In this document: positions 45,000-53,019 of the stretch, piece after piece
Layout: each line of letters starts with the position of its first letter
Numbering within the stretch: position 1 is the stretch's first letter
Source of the DNA: Phytohabitans sp052068095
GTDB taxonomy: Bacteria; Actinomycetota; Actinomycetes; Mycobacteriales; Micromonosporaceae
Assembly: GCF_052068095.1 (NCBI RefSeq)
Contig: NZ_JBQHDG010000009.1
Coordinates: 1-64,000 of the forward strand
Length of the DNA: 64,000 bases
Direction of reading: 5' to 3'
Program-made: the position numbers and the translations under genes
Notes under the pieces: model-generated
What the model was told of the DNA's origin: nothing
Seen by the model: the letters and a program-made list of their open reading frames with translations, nothing else
Databases searched by the model: none

Positions 45000-45035
45000 G
45001 AGGTCGTTGATAGGGGCCGTACGGCCAGGCCAAGC

Positions 45036-46535
45036 CTACTGACGCAGGGACAGCTTGAGTCTCGGCTCGATCCCGAGATCTCGGCACCTACGCGCCCACG
45101 CTTCGATCTTCTGCTTGAGGATGATCGACCCGGATGCAGAAATTCCGGTAGGGAGCTTCTTCAGCTTGAAGCCGAGCCAAAGGCAATAAGTTTTGAACTC
45201 CTGATTCAGCTTCTTCAGGTTGGAATTGGTTCGAATGATCTCAAGGACATTGTTGGCCTGGTCGCAGACGTAGCCGAGATTCTGTGCGGTGCCGAACTTG
45301 ACAGCGTAAACTGTCGCGCCTTTGTGTAGGTCCCACGCCTCGATGGGTGTTGACATCTTTGTCTTAATCTTGGAGAAGTCCTTATCTGCCACCACATAAC
45401 CAAGACCTTTGGCGGCTTCTGAAGTGTTGAAATCCCCTTCTTCCATGCTGATGATGCGAAACTCCGGTTCGGTGGCCTCGACCGGAATGGCGTCCAGGTA
45501 TTCATTTAGCTGATCGATGTAGTCTTCGTTGAAGCGAACCCAGCGGCCTTGAGAGAGCATGACATTCTCGCCCGCGACAATAAAATCAAGCGCCTCTCGA
45601 AGCGGTTTCCAGTAGGATTTCTGGCCCTCGTTGTCTATGCGCACGCGGATGTCGAGCACTTCGTCGGGTTTAATATCCTCGGATGCGATGTACTCACGCA
45701 GCAGCGTAATATCCAGCTCCGCGTCTCCGAGCGCTTTCTGCTTGTGGCCGCGGCACGAAAGGGTATAGCGTTCATTGCCGGAGAAGACGAAGTCGACGCC
45801 GATAATATCGTGGCCCGAGTGTGTAAACTCGGTGGTGTCGCCGTCGCCGGTGATCGCGGTTACCAACCCTTGGTCGTAAGCGTTGACCTGTTCTTCGTCT
45901 GCGATGACCGTGGTGCGCGGAAGCTTAAATCTTGGCTCCTTACCAAGAAGGGCCACAATCTTGTCGAGCAACGCGCCGATGTCTGTCTTCGTGATGGGGG
46001 CGTTGAGTAGTACCGAGGAGCCAAATTTTCCCGATTGGCCGAACGATTCTCTGGTGCCGAGCTCTATGGCTGCCCGCAAGTAGTCAACCGACTCGCCGCT
46101 CTCGATGTTGAGCGGCGTGTTGCTCGTATAGCTCTTGATTTCCTTTTTCTTCTTGCCGGCGAACTTCTTGGAAGCGGTTTGTTTGATGTCGTTCTCGTCG
46201 GCGATTCGCTTGGCCATCTCAATGCCAAAGTCGTGATCACAGAGCGGTCTGACGTAGAAGTGACTCTTGCCGTATGTGAGAACAAAGTAGCGGTCTTCTT
46301 TGTGGAATACGTAGGCCGCAAAATAGATGAGATTGCGGAAGGTGCCCTTGCCGAAGAACTCCGCGTATTCCTCAACCCACGGGATGGGATTTGGCTCTTC
46401 GTCCTTCGAAAAGTAAAAGGCGGTTTTCCAGCCACTTTGCTCGCCTTCGTTTACGGTCATGAGGCCGACGGAGGCAAACTTTTCTTCAAGTCGGGGCACA
46501 TTCGATAATGGGACCGAAAATATATTGAGTTTCAC
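45036..46535 (-). CDS. DUF6119 / TIGR04141 sporadically distributed protein
   Basis: A 499-residue protein of the TIGR04141/DUF6119 family: MKLNIFSVPLSNVPRLEEKF, then RYFVLTYGKSHFYVRPLCDHDFGIEMAKRI, a basic KKFAGKKKKEIKS patch, and GESVDYLRAAI. The family is scattered among bacteria and often lies on mobile or defence islands; its mechanism is unknown. Codon third positions here are far less GC than in all neighbours (many AAG/AAA, GAA, ATA and TTT codons), which shows recent transfer. The ATG at 46535 has no strong ribosome site. No partner gene is obvious. Confidence 0.88.
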   Translation of the reverse strand: MKLNIFSVPLSNVPRLEEKFASVGLMTVNEGEQSGWKTAFYFSKDEEPNPIPWVEEYAEFFGKGTFRNLIYFAAYVFHKEDRYFVLTYGKSHFYVRPLCDHDFGIEMAKRIADENDIKQTASKKFAGKKKKEIKSYTSNTPLNIESGESVDYLRAAIELGTRESFGQSGKFGSSVLLNAPITKTDIGALLDKIVALLGKEPRFKLPRTTVIADEEQVNAYDQGLVTAITGDGDTTEFTHSGHDIIGVDFVFSGNERYTLSCRGHKQKALGDAELDITLLREYIASEDIKPDEVLDIRVRIDNEGQKSYWKPLREALDFIVAGENVMLSQGRWVRFNEDYIDQLNEYLDAIPVEATEPEFRIISMEEGDFNTSEAAKGLGYVVADKDFSKIKTKMSTPIEAWDLHKGATVYAVKFGTAQNLGYVCDQANNVLEIIRTNSNLKKLNQEFKTYCLWLGFKLKKLPTGISASGSIILKQKIEAWARRCRDLGIEPRLKLSLRQ

Positions 46536-46885
46536 CTCTATGCCCCTCCTCTTCGGGCTACCTGGCCTGCGACTCCCTCTCGACCGAACGTGCGTTGATT
46601 ACGTGCAGTAACGGTACGACTACAGGCTTAGGGCGTCAAGGCTCAAGATTTACCGATCGCGACATGTACCGTACAACGAGGTATCAGCCGGTATACATGG
46701 CCCGTTTGGCGTGATCGTCATCCAACTGGAGCCGCTATCACGTGGACGATTAGTCGCCGCTCACGGCCGGGTGGCCTGAGGAGACATGCATAGACGAGAC
46801 GATAGTTGGGGATTTGGCTGCCTCGGCGCTTGGCGAGAGACGAGACCTGTGGCTCCGCTGTTTGACGCCGGCGGTCGTCTCAGCG
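46536..46885. other. 350-bp gene-free stretch in the accessory island
   Basis: Lower GC than the chromosome. I see a loose inverted pair ACGGTAC (46611-46617) and GTACCGT (46666-46672) and the partial dyad GTATCAGCCGGTATAC, but no convincing gene, promoter or RNA. A 60-codon frame at 46786-46968 overlaps the next gene antisense and has no support. Confidence 0.4.
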
Positions 46886-48814
46886 TTACTCGTCCGCGCC
46901 GAGGCGCTGAGCGTCTGCCTCAAGGGCAGACGCCACATCGCGATCGAAGGACCAGCCGAGAACGATAGCCAGTGAAACAAATGACACCACTAGAGCAGAT
47001 GCAGAGTCGGCGGCGATCCCGCGAACCATCTTGTCGTCGGGCAGGGTGGTGTGAATGCCTTGGCTACCGTCGTCTTCCGTCCTGGTGTGTAGGGCGATTG
47101 CTAGCTCGTCGCCCTGCGCGACTTCTTCTGTGAACCGCAAGGTGTTGGCACTCTCACAGTAGAACTCTGTGCTCGTTATGTCTGGTACGGAGTCTGGAAT
47201 GGCGATCCCTCGCTTTGTTGCGGCCCTGCGATACTCGGCGATCCTCCCACCCACGAGTTGTGCAACGTTCTCATCGGTGGGGTAGAGGGCAATTTGTCGC
47301 TCCAGCGCATCGAGCTTGAGCCGGATGGCCACTCCAATAGGATTCGGATCGTTGGCAATAGTTTGGAGCCGGCACGTCCCAGTGATGAGATTGCGGAGCA
47401 GGACGAGTGTTTCAGCAAGGCTATTGCGGCGGAGCAGGACCTCGATCGCCTCGAAGACCGAGAGCTGTACTGCCGAAAGACCGAAGACGTTCAGCAACAG
47501 GGGCGGTATCCCAGACGTTTGACCGTGCGCTGCGACCGTTTTCGCGAAGGAGGTTGCACGCTGCATGAGGTCGAATGCCTCCGACGTTGGCAACGTCGGC
47601 GGTGTCTTCGTGACCTCTATGACAGTATCGAGGCGTATGGGGCTGCCTGTCTCAGCCCGTCCTCGGACCTCAAAGGCTTGTCCGGTGAAGGTATACGAGG
47701 GGGCACAATAGACCCGGAATTTCTCCTCAAACGAGAGCGAGAACTTGTCGCCGTCCCGCGTCATGGTTTTGACGTTTGAGTTCCACTTGAGGTAGGGGTA
47801 CTCTTCGCCTGCGGGCGCAGGATCGGCGCCATCGCCAATGAACTGTCCACGAATCATTTTGCGCAGCGATTGGACGTCGCGCGGTGGGCGATCGTAGAGG
47901 TCGGGCTGACCGGCCTGGTCGATACCCACGAGCCGCAACATGGTTCGTCGCACGTAACCGAAGGTGATCTCGGTGGTCGCGAGCGCATACTCATATACCT
48001 TGTTCATTTCCATGAACCCATGCTCAACGCCATCGCTCGCGTTTCGCGCTCGGTTATATGCGGCGACGTTGCCGTCGAAGATTATCTCTCGGCGCGCCCA
48101 AACCTCTAGCCTATGTGGCCACTTTGAGCTGTCGCTCGTGTCGATTGCCTGACTCTCGGCGAGTGCTTCCTCATCGATGCCGGCGTCCTGGCATCGGCGT
48201 CGGATTACGGCCTTGGTTAGGTTCTCGACAGCCATGTAGAGGTGGGCCAGGGCGAGCCACTCGCCACCGAAATACCAGTACCGGAGCGCCAGGCTGTATT
48301 GATGAAGGGCTCGCGAGATCCGTGCGCCATCTGGGGCAGTGTCCATGCCGACGAAGACGGCCGTGATCTCGTCAGTCCTGACGAGGCGTCCTTCGCCTGG
48401 GTGGCCGCGCTCATCAGGAACGAACACCTCAAGGAAGTCGCGATGGGTGACTCCGTCTGACGCGTCGTAGGCCAGGTGAGTTTCAGGAATACCTACCTGC
48501 GTATTGGCCGTGAAGGCGAGCAGCGCGGCAAGGTAGCGAGCCACGGCCGCGAAGGTCGAGGACGCCTGGTCAAGAGACGGTGCCGGACCTCGAGCCTCGA
48601 TCCACAGTTCCCGCGGGAGCGGCGCCTCGTGACCCGCGTTAACCCAACGCGTTCGCAGCCGGAAGCGGACCGTGCCTTGGGAGCCTGGCACGGACGGGAG
48701 GAAGAACTCGCTACCTTCCTCGGGCCTGAACCGGGCGCCAGACCGCGCTCGGAGCACGACGACGTAGGTACGTTGCGGTGCTTGGGAAGCGTCGCCTTCG
48801 GGTTCATCGGCCAT
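46886..48814 (-). CDS. Hypothetical protein of accessory island
   Basis: A 642-residue protein with no family that I can name. The N-terminal third includes YVVVLRARSGARFRPEEG and a HEPN-like helical stretch (RALHQYSLALRYWYFGGEWLALAHLYMAVENLTKAVIRRRC, about 184-224). A later helical part (FEAIEVLLRRNSLAETLVLLRNLITGTCRL, about 463-492) recalls DUF5677-like helices. One C-terminal hydrophobic helix lies at about 604-622 (ASALVVSFVSLAIVLGW), so it may be tail-anchored. GC is moderately lower than the core. It lies between the DUF6119 gene and the excisionase-like gene. Confidence 0.65.
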   Translation of the reverse strand: MADEPEGDASQAPQRTYVVVLRARSGARFRPEEGSEFFLPSVPGSQGTVRFRLRTRWVNAGHEAPLPRELWIEARGPAPSLDQASSTFAAVARYLAALLAFTANTQVGIPETHLAYDASDGVTHRDFLEVFVPDERGHPGEGRLVRTDEITAVFVGMDTAPDGARISRALHQYSLALRYWYFGGEWLALAHLYMAVENLTKAVIRRRCQDAGIDEEALAESQAIDTSDSSKWPHRLEVWARREIIFDGNVAAYNRARNASDGVEHGFMEMNKVYEYALATTEITFGYVRRTMLRLVGIDQAGQPDLYDRPPRDVQSLRKMIRGQFIGDGADPAPAGEEYPYLKWNSNVKTMTRDGDKFSLSFEEKFRVYCAPSYTFTGQAFEVRGRAETGSPIRLDTVIEVTKTPPTLPTSEAFDLMQRATSFAKTVAAHGQTSGIPPLLLNVFGLSAVQLSVFEAIEVLLRRNSLAETLVLLRNLITGTCRLQTIANDPNPIGVAIRLKLDALERQIALYPTDENVAQLVGGRIAEYRRAATKRGIAIPDSVPDITSTEFYCESANTLRFTEEVAQGDELAIALHTRTEDDGSQGIHTTLPDDKMVRGIAADSASALVVSFVSLAIVLGWSFDRDVASALEADAQRLGADE

Positions 48815-48853
48815 AGCAGGTAATGCTGCCGGAGGCGGTCATCTGCTGCGAGG

Positions 48854-49378
48854 CTATTTGAGTGTCGGTCGGTACGAGTCGACCAGGTTGCCGAGGACCT
48901 CGCGGCTCCGAGTTGACGGAGCCAAGCGGCGGGCCTGCAACAGCAAGTTGGCGACCACGAGCGTCGGGTCGGGCCGGTCTACGTCGACGTCCATGTGACG
49001 CCGCAGCCAGACGGCGACCTCGGTCCACGAGTAGAACTTGGTGTCGCGGCCGGGGTTGAGCGGCGGCGGGAAGTCGCCCGGCCCGTACCGCCCGATGGAC
49101 CAGAGCCGCACGAGTTCGCGGGACCGCTCGATGCGTTCGGCGATATGCGCCAGGGTGACCCAGTCGTTGTCGCAAACCCGGACTGGTTGGAGATCGAGTG
49201 CCTCCAAGTCATGGACGGCCGAGACGACGGCTTCAGCCAGGCTGAGGGCGGCGCGTTGTACGGTAACCTCGTGGTGGCCGGGCGCGAGGAAGATGTCGCC
49301 GTGCCGGTCAGCCACCTGCGCGGCGTCTGCTCGGTCGGGCAGGCGGTCGACGATGAGCGCGAACCGATGAAGCTCCAT
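48854..49378 (-). CDS. Excisionase-like HTH protein
   Basis: A 174-residue protein. Residues 72-130 resemble a MerR/AlpA-type winged helix (DWVTLAHIAERIERSRELVRLWSIGRYGPGDFPPP..FYSWTEVAVWLRRH), often found in element-encoded excisionase or regulatory proteins. The N-terminal 65 residues are an alpha/beta segment of unknown role. ATG 49378 has AGGAGA 5 bases upstream. It is transcribed away from the truncated recombinase, whose first readable codons begin only a few bases from this start. It is probably element-borne. Confidence 0.7.
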   Translation of the reverse strand: MELHRFALIVDRLPDRADAAQVADRHGDIFLAPGHHEVTVQRAALSLAEAVVSAVHDLEALDLQPVRVCDNDWVTLAHIAERIERSRELVRLWSIGRYGPGDFPPPLNPGRDTKFYSWTEVAVWLRRHMDVDVDRPDPTLVVANLLLQARRLAPSTRSREVLGNLVDSYRPTLK

Positions 49379-50959
49379 CACGTCTCCTGCTCGGGCCCAG
49401 CGCGAGGCGGCCACCCGTAAGGCAGAGCAGCTGGGCGCGGAGATCGTCGACACGTACGTCGAGCCAGGCCGGACGGCCACCACGGTCGACAAGCGACCGG
49501 TATTCCAGGAGATGCTGGCTCGCATCCGGCGCGAGCAAGACGTGGACTTTGTCATTGTCTACCATTTCAACCGCATCTTTCGGAACAGCATCGACGCGGC
49601 AATTACCAAGCGTGAACTGGGTCGCTATGGCGTGCGGGTCGTGTCAACGGTGCTCGACATGGGCGAGTCGCCGGAAAGCGCGATGGTCGAGACGATTATT
49701 CACGCGGTCGACCAGTACCAGTCCGAGGCCAACGGGGCAGACATTCGCTACAAGATGGGCCAGAAGGCGAAGGCCGGTGGCACGGTTTCTCGCGCCAAGC
49801 TCGGCTACCTGAATGTCCGCGACCACGTGGACGGACGGGAGATTCGGGCCGTGGCCGTCGACGCGGAACGCGGGCCGCTTATCACGCGCGGCTTCGCGCT
49901 GTACGCCACGGGCCAGTACAGCGCGCGGCAGGTGCTCGACCAGCTGACGGCGGCGGGCCTCCGCACCCGTGGAGACAAGCGCACCTCACCGAAGCCGCTG
50001 TCGATCAGTCAGTTCTGGACGATTCTGGCTGACCGCTACTACCTCGGGGTCATCGGGCACGACGGGGAGGAGTACCCCGGCAGGCACGAACCACTCGTAA
50101 CGTCAGAGGTGTTCGAGCGGGTGCAGCGGGTGCTGGCGCTCCACGGAGGCGGCGGCACTCGCCAGCGGACCCACAATCACTACCTCAAGGGCACGTTGTG
50201 GTGTGGTCGCTGCGGACGGCGGTTCATCATCATGCGCGGCAAGGGCAACGGCGGCATCTACTTCTACTTCCTGTGCCGAGGCCGCCAAGAGCACGGCTGC
50301 GACCAGCCCTATCTGCGTGTGGAGGCGGTGGAGGCGGCGGTCGCGCGGCACTACGCCACGGTGCGGCTGGGCGATGAGTTCCGCGAGCGCGTACGCCGGG
50401 AGTTGGACGACGCGCTACTGGCTGACCTGGGCAGCCTGGCGGCGCTGAAGAAGCGCCTCAAGGTTCGCCTGAGCGAGCTCGACGCCAAGGAGGACCAGTA
50501 CCTGGAACTGGTGGGATCTCCGGGCTGGCCGAGGGACAAGATCCGCAAGAAGCTCGAAACGATCCGGGCCGAGCACGACCAGGTGCAGGCACAGCTGGCC
50601 GACGCCTCCAGCCGGTTGGAAGCCGGGCGTGAGGTGTTCCTGGCAGCGTTGGCGCTGGTAGGTGACCCGAAGACCTTCTACGACCAGGGCGGGACCAGCC
50701 TCAAGCGGGCGATGAACAAGATCGTCTTTGCCAAGCTGTTCGTCGACGGCGAGGAGATCTCGCGCCACGAGCTGGCCCAGCCGGTACGGGATCTCGTGGA
50801 AGCGCAACAGCTGACCTTCCAACGACGGACGGACCCGTACGGAGGCCCGAACACCAACAGCCCCGCCGACGAGGGCGAGGCTGCGTGGTCTGATCTGACC
50901 GGAGCGGACCTGCTTGCCATGGTTCTGGCAGGCCATGGTTCAAGTAGAACCGATTTGGT

Positions 50960-51029
50960 GGGCGATACTGGGTTTGAACCAGTGACCTCTTCCGTGTCAA
51001 GGAAGCGCGCTCCCACTGCGCCAATCGCC
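50960..51029 (-). tRNA. tRNA-Val (GAC)
   Basis: A cloverleaf reads on the minus strand: acceptor GGCGATT, D-arm with GCGCAGTGGGAGCGC, anticodon stem CTTCC/GGAAG with loop TTGACAC (anticodon GAC), and T-arm CTGGTTCAAACCCAG. CCA is not encoded. Its 3' end faces the recombinase gene, so it is the likely attachment site. Confidence 0.95.
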
Positions 51030-51042
51030 CGTATGTGGTGCG

Positions 51043-51113
51043 AGGTGGAGACGGGATTTGAACCCGTGTACACGGCTTTGCAGGCCGTTGCCTCGCCTCT
51101 CGGCCACTCCACC
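51043..51113 (-). tRNA. tRNA-Cys (GCA)
   Basis: Minus strand: acceptor GGTGGAG/CTCCACC with discriminator T, anticodon loop CTGCAAA (anticodon GCA), T-arm ACGGGTTCAAATCCCGT. It lies 13 bp upstream of tRNA-Val in the same transcript. Confidence 0.96.
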
Positions 51114-51150
51114 GAGGTGACCCCCGACGTCTTGTCGTGGCCTCACTCCG

Positions 51151-51223
51151 AGCGGACGACGGGACTCGAACCCGCGACCCTCACCTTGGCAAGGTGATGC
51201 GCTACCAACTGCGCTACGTCCGC
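51151..51223 (-). tRNA. tRNA-Gly (GCC)
   Basis: Minus strand: acceptor GCGGACG, D-arm TAGCGCAGTTGGTAGCGC, anticodon stem CACC/GGTG with loop TTGCCAA (anticodon GCC), T-arm GCGGGTTCGAGTCCCGT. It is the first gene of the Gly-Cys-Val tRNA operon. Confidence 0.97.
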
Positions 51224-51259
51224 ACTACCAGCCGGGATGTTTCCCGGCGACGGATCAGA

Positions 51260-51289
51260 ACTTTAGCCCAGTCGCGAAGCAACTGCCAA
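51260..51289 (-). promoter_or_regulatory. tRNA operon promoter
   Basis: On the minus strand TTGGCA (51289-51284), an 18-bp spacer and TAAAGT (51265-51260). It would start near 51252. A 7-bp hairpin, GCCGGGA/TCCCGGC (51231-51248), then precedes tRNA-Gly as leader, or ends methyltransferase transcripts. Confidence 0.65.
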
Positions 51290-51328
51290 CTCGGTTCACA
51301 CCCGGCGCGTCGCGTGAAGGGGGCTTGA

Positions 51329-52084
51329 TCAGGGCCGGTGGCGGGCCACGGCGTAGCGGAAGGCGTTCACCAGGCGGTATCCGCCGTCAGCGGTGCGGTA
51401 CCCGCCGGCGGCGGCAAGGACGGCGGGCGCGCGGGCGGCCATGGTGGCCTGGTCTTCGCCGAGCAGGACGCCGCGGACCAGCGTGTCGTCGTCGGCGGCG
51501 TGCCAGGGCAGTGGCACCAGGCCGGCGGAGACCACCTCCAGGCCGCCCTCGGCGAACAGCCGCTCGAGGCCGCCGGGCTGGCGTAGCTCGCCGTCCGGGA
51601 GGGGGTCTTCGCCGGCGGCGCGGGCTACCGCCTTCTCGATCACGTCTAGGTCGTTTTGGGCAGCTTCGGCCCAGTTTGCGATCGCGACATGGCCGGCGAG
51701 GGTGGTGACCCGTGCCATCTCGGCCAGGGCGTCCAGGGTGTCTTCGGCGAACTGGAGCGCGTTGACCGAGACCGCCAGGTCGAAGTGGGCGTCCGGCCAG
51801 GGAAGGGGCTCCGCTGAGCCGAGGCGGATGTCGGCCTCGGGGAGGCGGGCGCGGGCCTGCTCGACCATGCCGGGCGCCGGGTCGATGCCCGCCGCGGTCA
51901 GGCCGAGGCCGGCGGCGAAGGCGAGGAGGTCGCCGGAGCCGCAGCCGACGTCGAGCACCCGGGTGCCCGGCCTGGCGCCGCTCGCGTCCAGGATCGCCCG
52001 CCAGACCGGCTGGGCGTAGCCGCCCCACAGCTCGGCCCAGCCCTCGGCGACGGCTGACCAGCGGTCGGGGTCTGCTCCATCCAT
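51329..52084 (-). CDS. Class I SAM-dependent methyltransferase
   Basis: A 251-residue methyltransferase. The SAM-binding motif I is VLDVGCGSGDLLAFAAGLGL and motif II/III PLPWPDAHFDLAVSVNALQFAED, as in the Methyltransf_11 family. ATG 52084 starts at MDGADPDRWSAVAEGWAELWGGY. Longer starts upstream are possible but lack homology. It is divergent from the GH16-like gene, with a tandem 10-bp repeat in the gap. Substrate unknown. Confidence 0.9.
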   Translation of the reverse strand: MDGADPDRWSAVAEGWAELWGGYAQPVWRAILDASGARPGTRVLDVGCGSGDLLAFAAGLGLTAAGIDPAPGMVEQARARLPEADIRLGSAEPLPWPDAHFDLAVSVNALQFAEDTLDALAEMARVTTLAGHVAIANWAEAAQNDLDVIEKAVARAAGEDPLPDGELRQPGGLERLFAEGGLEVVSAGLVPLPWHAADDDTLVRGVLLGEDQATMAARAPAVLAAAGGYRTADGGYRLVNAFRYAVARHRP

Positions 52085-52120
52085 GGCCGCCAGCCTGCCA
52101 GGGACCGCCGACAAATCCAC

Positions 52121-52143
52121 ATAGACTTCGATAGATTTCGATA
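52121..52143. promoter_or_regulatory. Tandem 10-bp direct repeat between divergent genes
   Basis: ATAGACTTCG and ATAGATTTCG lie head to tail (52121-52140), followed by ATA, so TTCGATA recurs at exactly one helical turn. This pattern suits an activator binding one DNA face ahead of the GH16-like gene at 52173. Confidence 0.45.
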
Positions 52144-52172
52144 TTACGCTCGGCCTCCGGAGGTGGTTCCCG

Positions 52173-52970
52173 ATGATCCGGATCGTGCGGGCCGGGCTGA
52201 GCTTGGCCGTAACGCTGGTGGGTGTGGTGGTGATCGCCCAGCCGTCCGCGCGGGCGGCGACCTGGGAGACGCTGATCAACGGGTCGTCGTTCGCCGACCG
52301 CAACGCGCTCATGGCGGAGTGGCACTTCCGCTATCCCTGGGGCTCCGACCACAACGGGAGCGCACGGATGTATGCGAGCGCCACCGACACCAACCACGTC
52401 TACCTCTCGCCGAGCGGGCAGCTCAACATCAAGGCCACGCGCATCAACTGGGACGAGGGCACCAGCTCCGCCGACCCGCACCTGCCGATCCGCTACCACT
52501 CGGGCGCGATTCACGCCAAGGACCAGGTGCTGGTCAACGACCAGTTTCCCAACTACGAGGTGCGGGGCGAGTTTCAGGCGCCTTCGACGCGTGGCACCTG
52601 GCCGGCGTTCTGGCTGACCGGCGCCAACAGCTGGCCGCCGGAGAGCGACATCCTCGAGTACAAGGGGGACGCCCGCAACTGGTTCAACACCTACGACGGG
52701 GCGTGGGACAACACGATCGTCGGCGTGTCCAACCCGGGTGGCTGGCACGAGTACCGGGTGTGGATTGCCAAGGTCAACGCCACCGACGTGGACATCCACT
52801 ACTACCTCGACGGGCAGTGGAAGGGGCAGCACCGCGGCTCCAACTTCGTCGGCAAGCCGATGTGGCTGATCATCAACCTCCAGATGGAGGGCTCGTCCGG
52901 CTCGCCGGGGCCCACCGCCGACACCTTCTATCGCGCCCGCAACGTGTACATGGGTCGCACGCGCAACTGA
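52173..52970 (+). CDS. Secreted GH16-like family protein
   Basis: A 265-residue exported protein with a signal peptide (1-29, cleavage near ARAA) and a GH16/concanavalin-like domain. The catalytic-type motif is ESDILE (157-162), the usual ExDxxE with Glu157 as nucleophile and Glu162 as acid/base. The family's strand patterns YEVRGEFQAPSTRGTWPAFWLTG and WHEYRVWIA surround it. ATG 52173 has GGAGG upstream. GH16 enzymes cut beta-glucans, agarose or similar; the exact substrate is not readable. Confidence 0.88.
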   Translation: MIRIVRAGLSLAVTLVGVVVIAQPSARAATWETLINGSSFADRNALMAEWHFRYPWGSDHNGSARMYASATDTNHVYLSPSGQLNIKATRINWDEGTSSADPHLPIRYHSGAIHAKDQVLVNDQFPNYEVRGEFQAPSTRGTWPAFWLTGANSWPPESDILEYKGDARNWFNTYDGAWDNTIVGVSNPGGWHEYRVWIAKVNATDVDIHYYLDGQWKGQHRGSNFVGKPMWLIINLQMEGSSGSPGPTADTFYRARNVYMGRTRN

Positions 52971-52997
52971 CGGCTTCCCCGGGAGGGCAGTCGCCCA

Positions 52998-53019
52998 TAT
53001 GATTGCACTGTGAGTGCAA
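52998..53019 (+). promoter_or_regulatory. Leaderless promoter with overlapping operator
   Basis: A -10 TATGAT (52998-53003) sits 6 bp before the GTG start at 53010, so transcription should begin at the start codon. The palindrome TTGCACT-GTG-AGTGCAA (53003-53019) covers the -10 end and the start. Its half-sites match those at 55212-55228. Confidence 0.65.

Larger units (their letters stand above)
49401..51197 (+). pseudogene. Large serine recombinase, catalytic N-terminus missing
   Basis: The readable protein begins at AQREAATRKAEQLGAEIVDT and RPVFQEMLARIRREQDVDFV, which in intact relatives follows the YxRVSS catalytic block. That block with the nucleophilic Ser is absent in all frames upstream; an in-frame stop lies at 49368-49370 and the first usable ATG is 49512. 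The recombinase domain, zinc ribbon (CGRCGRRF..CRGRQEHGC) and coiled coil (about 50,400-50,620) are intact. The frame has no stop before the tRNA genes and reads into them antisense until 51197, so the true C-terminus is lost or the last part is not coding. Probably inactive. Confidence 0.8.

Noticed and set aside
46786..46968. 60-codon frame in the island gap
   Set aside because: It overlaps the next gene antisense, has no ribosome site and a composition unlike its neighbours.
50940..51197. C-terminal 80 codons of the recombinase frame
   Set aside because: This part is the three tRNA genes read antisense, a known translation artefact, not protein.
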